From assembly GCA_910587135.1 (NCBI GenBank), contig CAJULF010000053.1:1-17899 (forward strand): a stretch of DNA of 17,899 nt, given 5' to 3'. Positions 7,314 through 14,262 of the stretch are shown piece by piece. The stretch's first letter is position 1; every line of letters begins with the position of its first letter. Under the pieces are notes generated by a model, which did not search any database, was not told where the DNA came from, and worked only from the letters and a program-made list of their open reading frames with translations. The position numbers and the translations under genes were made by a program. The stretch is from an uncultured Oscillospiraceae bacterium (lineage in GTDB: Bacteria; Bacillota; Clostridia; Oscillospirales; Ruminococcaceae).

Positions 7314-7324
7314 TAAATTTGAAG
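7314..7324 (+). repeat. 11-bp direct repeat, left copy flanking the hydrolase gene
   Basis: TAAATTTGAAG at 7314-7324 is repeated exactly at 7971-7981. The two copies bracket the AT-rich hydrolase gene, 17 bp before its start and 28 bp after its stop. This could be a trace of insertion or recombination, but the string is AT-rich and short. Confidence 0.4.
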
Positions 7325-7340
7325 GGTTAAATGTGATAAT

Positions 7341-7943
7341 ATGAAAAAAGTAATTTTATATATTCACGGAAAAGGCGGGTGTCATTTGGAAACTGAGCGG
7401 TATAGGAAAAATTGCTTGGGCTGTGATATTATCGGTATAGATTATAATGACTATCTTCCGTGGATCGTGCAAAATCGGATTCGATCGGCTTATGATAAAG
7501 CACATGAAATATACGATTATATTTATGTGATTGCAAACAGTATTGGCGCTTACTTTGCAATGCACACATTGCAGACCTGTGATATTGAAAAGGCTTTGTT
7601 TATATCGCCTGTGCTTGATATGGAAAGGCTTATACTGGATATGATGAGTTGGGCAAATGTATCCGAAGAAGATTTGCGTGAGAAAGAAGAAATTCCTACG
7701 GATTTTGGGGAAACACTATCATGGAAATATTTGTGCTTTGTAAGGGAAAATCCTATTATATGGAATGTTGCGACAGAGATATTATATGCGGGAAACGATA
7801 ACCTTACATCTCGCCAAACAGTAAATGAGTTTGTCAGCAGTCATAATGCGCACCTTACCGTAATGGAAAATGGAGAGCATTGGTTTCATACAGATGAGCA
7901 GCTTGCTTTTTTAGATACATGGATGAAAAAGGCAATGCGTTGA
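7341..7943 (+). CDS. Alpha/beta hydrolase family protein
   Basis: This 200-aa cytoplasmic protein has no signal peptide. It begins with a beta strand and oxyanion-type loop, ILYIHGKGG (5-13). A nucleophile elbow follows at ANSIGA (65-70), with Ser67 in place of the usual Gly-x-Ser-x-Gly context (Ala-Asn-Ser-Ile-Gly). The probable acid is Asp153 (YAGNDNL) and the probable base His180 (GEHWFH). The order and spacing suit a small serine hydrolase or esterase; the substrate is unknown. Base composition is clearly more AT-rich than in the genes on both sides, with many ATA, TAT and AAA codons. Its ribosome site is weak (GAAGGG, 15 nt away). It interrupts the lipid genes and lies between two copies of an 11-bp direct repeat, so it may have been acquired separately and need not act in lipid metabolism. 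Confidence 0.8.
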   Translation: MKKVILYIHGKGGCHLETERYRKNCLGCDIIGIDYNDYLPWIVQNRIRSAYDKAHEIYDYIYVIANSIGAYFAMHTLQTCDIEKALFISPVLDMERLILDMMSWANVSEEDLREKEEIPTDFGETLSWKYLCFVRENPIIWNVATEILYAGNDNLTSRQTVNEFVSSHNAHLTVMENGEHWFHTDEQLAFLDTWMKKAMR

Positions 7944-7949
7944 AATTTG

Positions 7950-7975
7950 ATTTATCGGATAATTGCCCGATAAAT
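7950..7975 (+). terminator. Hairpin after the hydrolase gene, weak terminator candidate
   Basis: ATTTATCGG (7950-7958) pairs with CCGATAAAT (7967-7975) around an 8-nt loop, and is followed only by TTG. It starts 6 nt after the hydrolase stop. The missing T tract makes termination weak at best. Confidence 0.4.
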
Positions 7976-7981
7976 TTGAAG
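7971..7981 (+). repeat. 11-bp direct repeat, right copy flanking the hydrolase gene
   Basis: This is the second exact copy of TAAATTTGAAG (first at 7314-7324). It overlaps the 3' arm of the preceding hairpin and directly abuts the motif shared with the leader at 5969-5999. Confidence 0.4.
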
Positions 7982-8010
7982 TTTGATATACCATGATGAA
8001 TGGTTATGTA
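7982..8010 (+). promoter_or_regulatory. Shared upstream motif, copy 2, before pssA
   Basis: TTTGA, TATACCATGATG (7987-7998) and AATGGTTATGTA lie 42 nt before the pssA start. They match the motif at 5969-5999 with a 2-nt gap and 8 of 12 matches in the 3' flank. TTGATA (7983-7988) and TATGTA (8005-8010) with a 16-bp spacer could be a weak promoter, but the -10 match is poor. Confidence 0.35.
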
Positions 8011-8052
8011 AAACGTTGTTGACAGCAACGGTCCGAAAGGGGGGAGCGTGAA

Positions 8053-8670
8053 ATGTTTATAGGGAAGTACAACAAATCAGTAATTCTTACATACATAGGC
8101 GTTGCGTTTGCCTTTTCGGGTATGGCGTTTGCTTTGTACGAGCGGCTTCCGGCGGCTATGCTGTGCCTTATCGCCGCGGGTATCTGCGACCTGTTCGACG
8201 GCGCAGCGGCAAGGCGCTGCAAGCGCGATGAAACGGCAAAGGAATTCGGTGTGCAGATAGATTCGCTTGCGGACGTGATGGGGTTTCTGGCGCTTCCCGC
8301 GGTGCTCGGTCTGAGGCTTATGAGCGGTGTGGGTATTGTGAGGTATCCCATAATACTGGGGTATATTCTGTGCGGTATCATACGTCTTGCGTGGTTCAAT
8401 ACCTCCGCGGCGGCGGAAGGCTCACGGACGCACTATGACGGGCTTCCCGTCACCTATTCCGCACTTATTTTCCCGATTTTGTGGTCGGTTCTGGGATTTT
8501 TCGCCGGTTTTGGGGCGGCAGCGGCGGTCTGGGCGGCGGGTTACGCGCTTACGGCGGTGATGTTTATCCTTAATGTAAAGGTAGTCAAGCCGCGCGGCAT
8601 TTGGTACGGGATTTTCGGTGCAATGGCGGCGGGGGTTTCCGTGCTGATTTTTTTGAGGGATATTCTGTGA
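8053..8670 (+). CDS. pssA: CDP-diacylglycerol-serine O-phosphatidyltransferase (phosphatidylserine synthase)
   Basis: This 205-aa integral membrane enzyme joins L-serine to a CDP-activated lipid, releasing CMP. The CDP-alcohol phosphatidyltransferase motif is complete: Asp46-x2-Asp49-Gly50-x2-Ala53-Arg54, then Gly66-x3-Asp70-x3-Asp74, with IDSLADV typical of the PssA branch. There are 11 rather than 8 residues between Arg54 and Gly66, an insertion I recall as usual in clostridial PssA. The rest consists of membrane spans with few charges. A strong ribosome site (AAGGGGGGAG, 8037-8046) precedes the ATG. It overlaps psd by 4 nt, which pairs the two steps to lipid-phosphoethanolamine. The activity is confident. 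Whether the acceptor is ordinary CDP-diacylglycerol or the product of the nearby CarS-like enzyme is open. Confidence 0.9.
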   Translation: MFIGKYNKSVILTYIGVAFAFSGMAFALYERLPAAMLCLIAAGICDLFDGAAARRCKRDETAKEFGVQIDSLADVMGFLALPAVLGLRLMSGVGIVRYPIILGYILCGIIRLAWFNTSAAAEGSRTHYDGLPVTYSALIFPILWSVLGFFAGFGAAAAVWAAGYALTAVMFILNVKVVKPRGIWYGIFGAMAAGVSVLIFLRDIL

Positions 8671-9521
8671 AGATATACGACAGAGCCGCGGGAAAGTACA
8701 TTGAGGAAAAAGAGCACGGCGAAAATGGTCTGAAATTTCTTTATAATACGGCGGTAGGCAGGATCCTGCTGAAAATCTTTTTCTGCCGTAAGATATATTC
8801 TGAGCTTAATGCGGTATATATGAGAAGTCGGTTTTCCGTACATAAGATACGTCCGTTTGCCGAAAAATACGGCATTGATTTATCGCGCTGTGAGCAAAAG
8901 AGCTTTGGCGGCTTTGACGATTTCTTTACGCGGAAATGCGGATATACAACGGATTGCTCCCCCGATGAGCTGATAGCGCCCTGCTGTGGCAGGCTCTCCG
9001 CGTATACGATAAACGGGGAGCTTACGCTTAAAATAAAAGGTTCGGTGTACTCGCTGACGGAGCTTGTCGGCATTCTTGATGTTTCGGATTACCGCGGCGG
9101 GATATGCCTTGTGTATCGGCTGGCGGTGGAAGACTGCCACAGGTATGTTTTTTGCGACGACGGAGAGATAGTCCGTACGGAGAATATAAGGGGAGTTCTG
9201 CACACGGTGCGCCCTGTTTCGGAGCGCTTCCGCGTGTTTGCGCATAATCACAGAGCCTGCACGCTGCTGCGCACAAAGCACTTCGGAAACGTTGTTCAAA
9301 TAGAAGTAGGGGCGCTTCAGGTCGGAAAGATAGTAAATCATGATATCAAAGACTTTTCGAGAATGGATGAAAAGGGCTTTTTCCGTTTCGGAGGCTCAAC
9401 CATTGTTCAGCTGTTTTGTAAAAACGCCGTTTCGGTTGACGATGATATAAAACAGCATTCCGAAAGCGGTGTTGAAGTGCTGGTAAAAACAGGTGAAAGA
9501 GTCGGGAGGATGATAGAATAA
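8667..9521 (+). CDS. psd: Phosphatidylserine decarboxylase proenzyme
   Basis: This 284-aa enzyme converts phosphatidylserine to phosphatidylethanolamine using a self-made pyruvoyl group. I choose the GTG at 8667, whose GTGA overlaps the pssA stop. The ribosome site TGAGGGA (8654-8660) is 6 nt upstream, and the protein then begins KIYDRAAGKYIEE like clostridial Psd. A longer in-frame ATG at 8601 would add a non-conserved leader inside pssA. The C-terminal GGST motif (Gly242-Gly-Ser-Thr245) marks the self-cleavage site, with Ser244 becoming the pyruvoyl residue. Other family features are GFDDFFTRK (about 73-81), EDCHRYVFCDDGE (His in the catalytic region) and FAHNHRACTLL. The downstream prenyltransferase gene starts one base after the stop. 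Function is confident; the lipid tail of the substrate is not known. Confidence 0.92.
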   Translation: MKIYDRAAGKYIEEKEHGENGLKFLYNTAVGRILLKIFFCRKIYSELNAVYMRSRFSVHKIRPFAEKYGIDLSRCEQKSFGGFDDFFTRKCGYTTDCSPDELIAPCCGRLSAYTINGELTLKIKGSVYSLTELVGILDVSDYRGGICLVYRLAVEDCHRYVFCDDGEIVRTENIRGVLHTVRPVSERFRVFAHNHRACTLLRTKHFGNVVQIEVGALQVGKIVNHDIKDFSRMDEKGFFRFGGSTIVQLFCKNAVSVDDDIKQHSESGVEVLVKTGERVGRMIE

Positions 9522-9522
9522 T

Positions 9523-10422
9523 ATGTTAAAAAGACTGCATATTTATTTCAAGGAAATGTATCCCATAATTCCGCGGCTTCTTCTGGGAATGATAATATTC
9601 GGCGAGATCTATTTCATCGTGCTGCTGAATAACGGCGTAACGGAATTCAACATAACCTGCCAGGAGTTTGTCGGCGGCTTTACGGTGTTCAGCTTTCTGC
9701 TCTGGCTGAGGATAGCGGACGATTTCAAGGACTACGAGCTGGACTGCCGTCTGTTTTCAAGCAGGCCTTTGCCGTCGGGGCGCGTGAAAAAGCGCGACCT
9801 CGGGATTTTTGTTATTATTCTTATAGCGGTCACTGTTGCGCTGAACATTATATTCATGAACAACATTTGGTTTTTCGTATTCCTGTACGTCTACGGAACC
9901 TTGATGTCGCTGTGGTTTTTCAGCAAGAAGAAAATACAGAAGAGCCTGCCGCTCGCGCTTGTCACGCACAACCCCGTGCAGATGATAATGAACGTCTACA
10001 TAATCTCTTTCACCTGCATAAAATACGGTCTGGAGGCGTTTACCCTCACAAATTTTCTCGCGGCGTGGACGCTTTATTTTCCCGCGCTTATATGGGAGGT
10101 TTCCCGAAAGATACGCGCGCCGAAAGATGAAACGGAGTATGTTACCTACTCAAAACTGTTCGGCTATAAAAAATCCACCGTATTCGTGCTGGTGCTCACA
10201 TGGGTGGATATCCTCACCAATGTGCTTCTTGTGTGGAATCTGAATAAGATATCCGTTGCCGCGCTTCTTTTGAATACGGGCTGGATGACTTTGAAATTCG
10301 CGCAGTATATAAAAGACCCCACGCGCTTTAAGATCGTGGCTAAGGTGGAGCTGTACACATATATTCAGGAATCCATAATGCTTATTACGGTTGGTTTGTT
10401 TTTGATTTTCGGAAAGGTATAG
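9523..10422 (+). CDS. UbiA-superfamily prenyltransferase with divergent second motif
   Basis: This 299-aa polytopic membrane protein has about eight hydrophobic spans. UbiA enzymes transfer a polyprenyl chain from its diphosphate to an aromatic ring, glycerol phosphate or other acceptor, using two Asp-rich metal sites. The first is clear: LRIADDFKDYELD (62-74; Asp66, Asp70, Asp74), followed by the hallmark SRPLPSGRV (80-88). The second canonical Asp site is absent at the expected place. Instead there is WEVSRKIRAPKDETEYVTYS (191-210), with Asp202-Glu203. That RKIRAP plus acidic pattern is one I associate with a distinct, uncharacterised UbiA branch. The gene begins one base after psd and ends 11 nt before the dikinase gene, so it is part of the lipid operon. 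The prenyl donor and acceptor are unknown. It could also be a non-prenyl transferase of the same fold. Confidence 0.8.
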   Translation: MLKRLHIYFKEMYPIIPRLLLGMIIFGEIYFIVLLNNGVTEFNITCQEFVGGFTVFSFLLWLRIADDFKDYELDCRLFSSRPLPSGRVKKRDLGIFVIILIAVTVALNIIFMNNIWFFVFLYVYGTLMSLWFFSKKKIQKSLPLALVTHNPVQMIMNVYIISFTCIKYGLEAFTLTNFLAAWTLYFPALIWEVSRKIRAPKDETEYVTYSKLFGYKKSTVFVLVLTWVDILTNVLLVWNLNKISVAALLLNTGWMTLKFAQYIKDPTRFKIVAKVELYTYIQESIMLITVGLFLIFGKV

Positions 10423-10433
10423 AGTATAAAACG

Positions 10434-12833
10434 ATGATAATTACCGATAAAAATTACAAGAGCTTTCCCATAGGCGCAAAGGCGGAGAGTCTGTTTAAAA
10501 TGCGGGAAAACGGTGTCAATGTGCCGCCGTTTTTCTGCGTTTTCGGGGATGACGGCAGAGAAGCGGAAGAATTTGCGGCTGAATTTTTTGACGGTCACGA
10601 TGTTGTTTCCGTGCGATCCTCAGCTTCGTCGGAGGACGGGAAAAGCGCTTCCTTTGCGGGACAGTTCAGCACGGAATTAAATATTCCGCAGAATGAGATA
10701 AACGCGGCGGTAAAGCGTGTCTGCGCTGTTCCCGAGAGCGCTGGCTTCGCGGAATACTGCAAAATAAACGGAATATCTCCCGATAATATCGGCGTCTGTG
10801 CCATTGTGCAGAAGATGGTGAACGCCGATATTTCGGGGGTTATTTTTACGGCAAATCCCCAAGGGATATTAAACGAATCGGTAGTCGTTATCGGCAGAGG
10901 AACGGGCGACAACATAGTCGGGGATAAGGTGTGCGCTTCCACGTATTTTTTCAACAACTCCGACGGGATATATTACAGTGAGCGGCAAGGGGATTCCCCG
11001 ACGATATCCGAAAAAACGCTTAGAGTGCTGCTGAAATCGGCGGGAAGCATAAAGGAGCTTTTCGGCTATGAAAGCGAATACGACATAGAATTTGCTATAA
11101 AAAACGGTGAGATATTTATATTGCAGGCGCGCCCGATAACCACTCTCACAAAAACGGACCTCCCCGTGATACTTGATAACAGTAATATTGTGGAGAGCTA
11201 CCCCGGGATAACGCTGCCGCTGACGCAGAGCTTTATCCGCACAGCTTATTACCGCGTTTTTCGGTCAGTATTGCTCAGGCTGACCCGCGAGACGAGAACG
11301 GTTGACAAAATTGACGATATCCTCCGTAATATGGTGGACGCGGCGAACGGCAGGATATATTACCGTATAAGCAATTGGTACGACGTTATCCTGTTTCTGC
11401 CGTTCAGCAAAAGGATAATTCCCGTGTGGCAGGAAATGCTCGGCGTTAAAAACAAAAGCGTAACGTCCCATATGTCGAAAAAAATCGGCTTTGTGACCCA
11501 TCTAAAGGTGACGTTTTCATTTATACGCCTTATACTTACTTGTCCTAAGCTTATGGACAGGCTGGACGCTGATTTTAAAGAGATGATACGATTTTTCGAT
11601 TCGATAGATCTGAGTACGGCAAGCGGTGCGGATATTCTGGGGCATTACGCGGCGCTTTTGGACAAGGTAACGGAAAAGTGGGACATAACTCTGGTAAATG
11701 ATATGTACTCATTTATTTTCACGGGTCTGCTCAAAGCTCGCCTTAAAGCGAAAAAAATACCCGATTACGCGGCGGAGGCAAACCGCCGCATATCGGGGCT
11801 TAACGGGATTGAGAGCATGAAGCCCGTGACGGAGCTTATTAAAATAGCGGAGCATGTTAAAGAAAGCGGCGAGCTGACGGAGCTGAAGCAGATCCAAAGC
11901 TACGAGGATTATGCGGAATATTCCTCGAAGGGCGGGACGGCTGCCGTAAAAATTTCGGAATATATTAAGCTCTACGGCGACAGAAGTGCCGAGGAGCTTA
12001 AGCTGGAAAGCATGACGTTCCGCACGAACCCCGAGCTTCTTGCGCGGAAAATAGTGCAGTACGCCGAAAACGGGATTTCCGCGGGGGAGAGTTCCGAAAG
12101 TGAATGCAACGAAAATACGGAGCCGCTGAGAGGGTTGTGCGGGGTATTTGCGAAAAAAGCGGCTATGGGAATCAAAAACCGCGAAAAGTCCCGCTTGAAC
12201 CGCAGCCGCCTTTACGGAATGATGCGCTCGATGATGCTGAAAATCGGAGAGGAGCTTGCGGAAGCAAAGCGGCTGGAAAATCCGCGTGATGTGTTTTATT
12301 TAAAATACGACGAGATAGAGCGCTCCGTAAAAACGGGCGAGGATATGCGGCTGCTTGTCAGCGAGCGCCGTCAATTGTACAGGCGCTTTGAGAAGCTGCC
12401 CGCCTATTCGCGGCTGATTTTTGCCGAAAAGGTTTTTGACAAATCGCCCGAAAACACAGAGGGCATGGAGAACGCACTCGGAACCGATACGCTCTTTGGC
12501 GTTCCATGTTCGGGAGGAAGAGCGTGCGGAGAGGTGCTGGTGGTTGACGATCCCGCATCGTGTCCCGATACGGCGGGGAAGATAATCGTAGCAAAAATGA
12601 CCGACCCGGGCTGGGTATTTCTTATTGTCGGGGCAGCCGGCATTATAGCGGAAAAAGGCTCGCTGCTTTCCCATACTGCGATAATATCGCGCGAACTTGG
12701 AAAACCTGCCGTGGTGGGGGTCGACGGTGCGGCGCGCCTGCTGAAAAACGGCGATATCGTTGAGATGGACGGTGTGCGGGGGACAATCAAGGTGCTTAAA
12801 AGCGTTGCCGCGATAAACCCCGAAGGAGAGTAA
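10434..12833 (+). CDS. PEP-synthase/rifampin-phosphotransferase-like dikinase, substrate unknown
   Basis: This 799-aa cytoplasmic protein has three domains. Residues about 1-240 are the ATP-grasp domain of pyruvate phosphate dikinase type: GAKAESL (14-20), VSVRSSASSEDGKSASFAGQ (58-77), SGVIFTANP (134-142), and DIEFAI...ILQARPIT (217-236). Residues about 250-688 are a mostly helical central domain beginning NIVESYPGITLPLTQS (251-266), a pattern shared with rifampin phosphotransferases. Residues 689-799 are the phosphohistidine swivel domain, with TDP (723-725) and GSLLSHTAIISRELGKP, where His747 is the phosphate carrier. The pyruvate-binding barrel of true PEP synthase is absent. The expected chemistry is ATP hydrolysis to AMP and phosphate with phosphoryl transfer from His747 to an unknown acceptor bound by the central domain. 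The gene lies in the lipid operon, with 11- and 4-nt gaps to its neighbours. Rifampin phosphorylation is possible by architecture but is not favoured by context. Confidence 0.82.
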   Translation: MIITDKNYKSFPIGAKAESLFKMRENGVNVPPFFCVFGDDGREAEEFAAEFFDGHDVVSVRSSASSEDGKSASFAGQFSTELNIPQNEINAAVKRVCAVPESAGFAEYCKINGISPDNIGVCAIVQKMVNADISGVIFTANPQGILNESVVVIGRGTGDNIVGDKVCASTYFFNNSDGIYYSERQGDSPTISEKTLRVLLKSAGSIKELFGYESEYDIEFAIKNGEIFILQARPITTLTKTDLPVILDNSNIVESYPGITLPLTQSFIRTAYYRVFRSVLLRLTRETRTVDKIDDILRNMVDAANGRIYYRISNWYDVILFLPFSKRIIPVWQEMLGVKNKSVTSHMSKKIGFVTHLKVTFSFIRLILTCPKLMDRLDADFKEMIRFFDSIDLSTASGADILGHYAALLDKVTEKWDITLVNDMYSFIFTGLLKARLKAKKIPDYAAEANRRISGLNGIESMKPVTELIKIAEHVKESGELTELKQIQSYEDYAEYSSKGGTAAVKISEYIKLYGDRSAEELKLESMTFRTNPELLARKIVQYAENGISAGESSESECNENTEPLRGLCGVFAKKAAMGIKNREKSRLNRSRLYGMMRSMMLKIGEELAEAKRLENPRDVFYLKYDEIERSVKTGEDMRLLVSERRQLYRRFEKLPAYSRLIFAEKVFDKSPENTEGMENALGTDTLFGVPCSGGRACGEVLVVDDPASCPDTAGKIIVAKMTDPGWVFLIVGAAGIIAEKGSLLSHTAIISRELGKPAVVGVDGAARLLKNGDIVEMDGVRGTIKVLKSVAAINPEGE

Positions 12834-12837
12834 AGAT

Positions 12838-14262
12838 ATGAAAAGCATTTGCGAGTATATCGAAGAAGATAAAAAGAAGTGGGAGTCCCTTCCGTATATT
12901 GCCGTGAAGAAGGACGGGCAATTTATTTCGCGAACCTTCGGCGAGGTCATGGAGGACGTGCAGTGCCTTGCGCGTGCGCTTATTTCCGAAGGAGTCCGCG
13001 GTAATGTCATGCTTTATTCCCAGAACAGCTGCGAGTGGGCAGTCGCCGACCTCGCGGTATTGGGATATGTCGGCGTATGCGTGCCGATTGACAGCGAATG
13101 GACAGCGTTCGATATATCAAACACGCTTTCCGTTATCGAAATAAATACCGTTTTGTATGAGAGATCGAAGCGCAGCGTCATTGACGAGCTGCGGAAAAAA
13201 TATCCCGCGGTACGCTTTATATGTATTGAGGAGAGCTTTCCCAAGCTGATAAAGGACGGAAAAAACGCCGCGCCGCTCAGCGGAAAAAGAGATATAAACG
13301 AAACCGCGATGATACTGTTTACATCGGGAACCACAAACCGTCCGAAAGCGATTCCGCTGACACAGAAAAATCTGCTGCATAACTGGAACGCGCTGTATGC
13401 CCGAACGCCTATGACCTCTGCCGATATATCCTATATTTTCCTGCCCCTTAATCATGTGTACGCGGGCGTTGCGAATTTCCTTTATACCATTATCTCGGGA
13501 ATGAGTATCTATCTTTGCTCTGACCGCTCAAAAATGCTTGAGGAAATGCTGGAGATACGCCCGACGATAGTCTGCACAGTACCGCTTATTCTCAACAGAA
13601 TTTACGGGGCGGCGGACGAGCGAGTTATGGAAATGCTGAGAAATATCCGTTTTTTATATTGCGGAGGCAGCTTTACCGACCCGAAAATCAAAAAATTCTT
13701 TATCGATAACGGTGTAAATCTTCTTGAAGCATACGGCACGACGGAAACCTCCTCCGTGATAGCCCTCGCAAAGCCGGGGGACGATAATTACGACTGCTGC
13801 GGGGTTGTCCTTGACGGGCTGGACGTCAGAATAATCAGCCCCGACGATAACGGGGTTGGGGAAATCATTGTAAGGGGTGGCAGCGTATCGGCGGGATATA
13901 TCTCACAAAGTGACAAATACAGCGAATTCGATGACGATGGGTTTTACCATACGGGAGATCTGGGGTATCTGGATGAAAACAGACGGCTTTTTCTGAGAGG
14001 AAGAAAGAAGCGTATGATAATTACGGCGAACGGAAAAAATATTTATGTGGACGAACTGGAGCGGCTCATTTTAAAAAATACCGAAATAAAATCGGCAGCC
14101 GTTTTTGAGGAGGATTTCCACCTCGCTGCACGAATTTATACCGACTTGCCCGAAGCTGAGGCGCGGAAATATATTGAGGAAGTGAACGAAAACCTGCCTA
14201 AATTCAAAAGGATAAAAAACTTGTATGTTAAATCGGAATCATTCGGAGGACGTATAAAATGA
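12838..14262 (+). CDS. AMP-forming acyl-activating enzyme (acyl-CoA/ACP synthetase-like)
   Basis: This 474-aa protein belongs to the adenylate-forming superfamily (fatty acyl-CoA ligases, acyl-ACP synthetases, adenylation domains). Such enzymes activate a carboxylate with ATP and pass it to a thiol. Visible core motifs: phosphate loop FTSGTTNRPK (161-170), in which Asn replaces the common Gly before the Pro-Lys pair; AYGTTETSS (298-306); YHTGDLGYLD (370-379); and RGRKKRMIITANGKNIYVDELE (388-408). The C-terminal catalytic Lys motif (usually GK followed by I or V) appears as GGRIK at the very end, so Arg472 occupies the Lys position and the protein stops just there. It is shorter than typical long-chain acyl-CoA synthetases (over 500 aa). 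The ribosome site AAGGAG precedes the ATG, and ATGA overlaps the acyltransferase gene. The carboxylate substrate is unknown, but lipid context favours a fatty acid. Confidence 0.85.
   Translation: MKSICEYIEEDKKKWESLPYIAVKKDGQFISRTFGEVMEDVQCLARALISEGVRGNVMLYSQNSCEWAVADLAVLGYVGVCVPIDSEWTAFDISNTLSVIEINTVLYERSKRSVIDELRKKYPAVRFICIEESFPKLIKDGKNAAPLSGKRDINETAMILFTSGTTNRPKAIPLTQKNLLHNWNALYARTPMTSADISYIFLPLNHVYAGVANFLYTIISGMSIYLCSDRSKMLEEMLEIRPTIVCTVPLILNRIYGAADERVMEMLRNIRFLYCGGSFTDPKIKKFFIDNGVNLLEAYGTTETSSVIALAKPGDDNYDCCGVVLDGLDVRIISPDDNGVGEIIVRGGSVSAGYISQSDKYSEFDDDGFYHTGDLGYLDENRRLFLRGRKKRMIITANGKNIYVDELERLILKNTEIKSAAVFEEDFHLAARIYTDLPEAEARKYIEEVNENLPKFKRIKNLYVKSESFGGRIK

Noticed and set aside
8019..8024. 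TTGACA as a -35 box for pssA
   Set aside because: The place for a -10 box falls in the G-rich ribosome site and has no TATAAT-like string. The hexamer is inside a small CGTTG/CAACG hairpin.
8053..8670. Three extra residues inside the CDP-alcohol motif of PssA as an anomaly
   Set aside because: Clostridial PssA proteins as I recall them carry an insertion at this place, so it is a branch feature and not a defect.
10434..12833. Calling the dikinase a rifampin resistance gene
   Set aside because: The domain order fits rifampin phosphotransferase, but the middle domain cannot be judged without alignment, and the lipid operon context points to a metabolic role.
12300..13010. 236-codon open frame on the - strand across the dikinase/ligase junction
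   Set aside because: It lies antisense to two genes with clear motifs in the + frame. Its translation is rich in Arg/His/Ser with no recognisable domain, and it has no context of its own.
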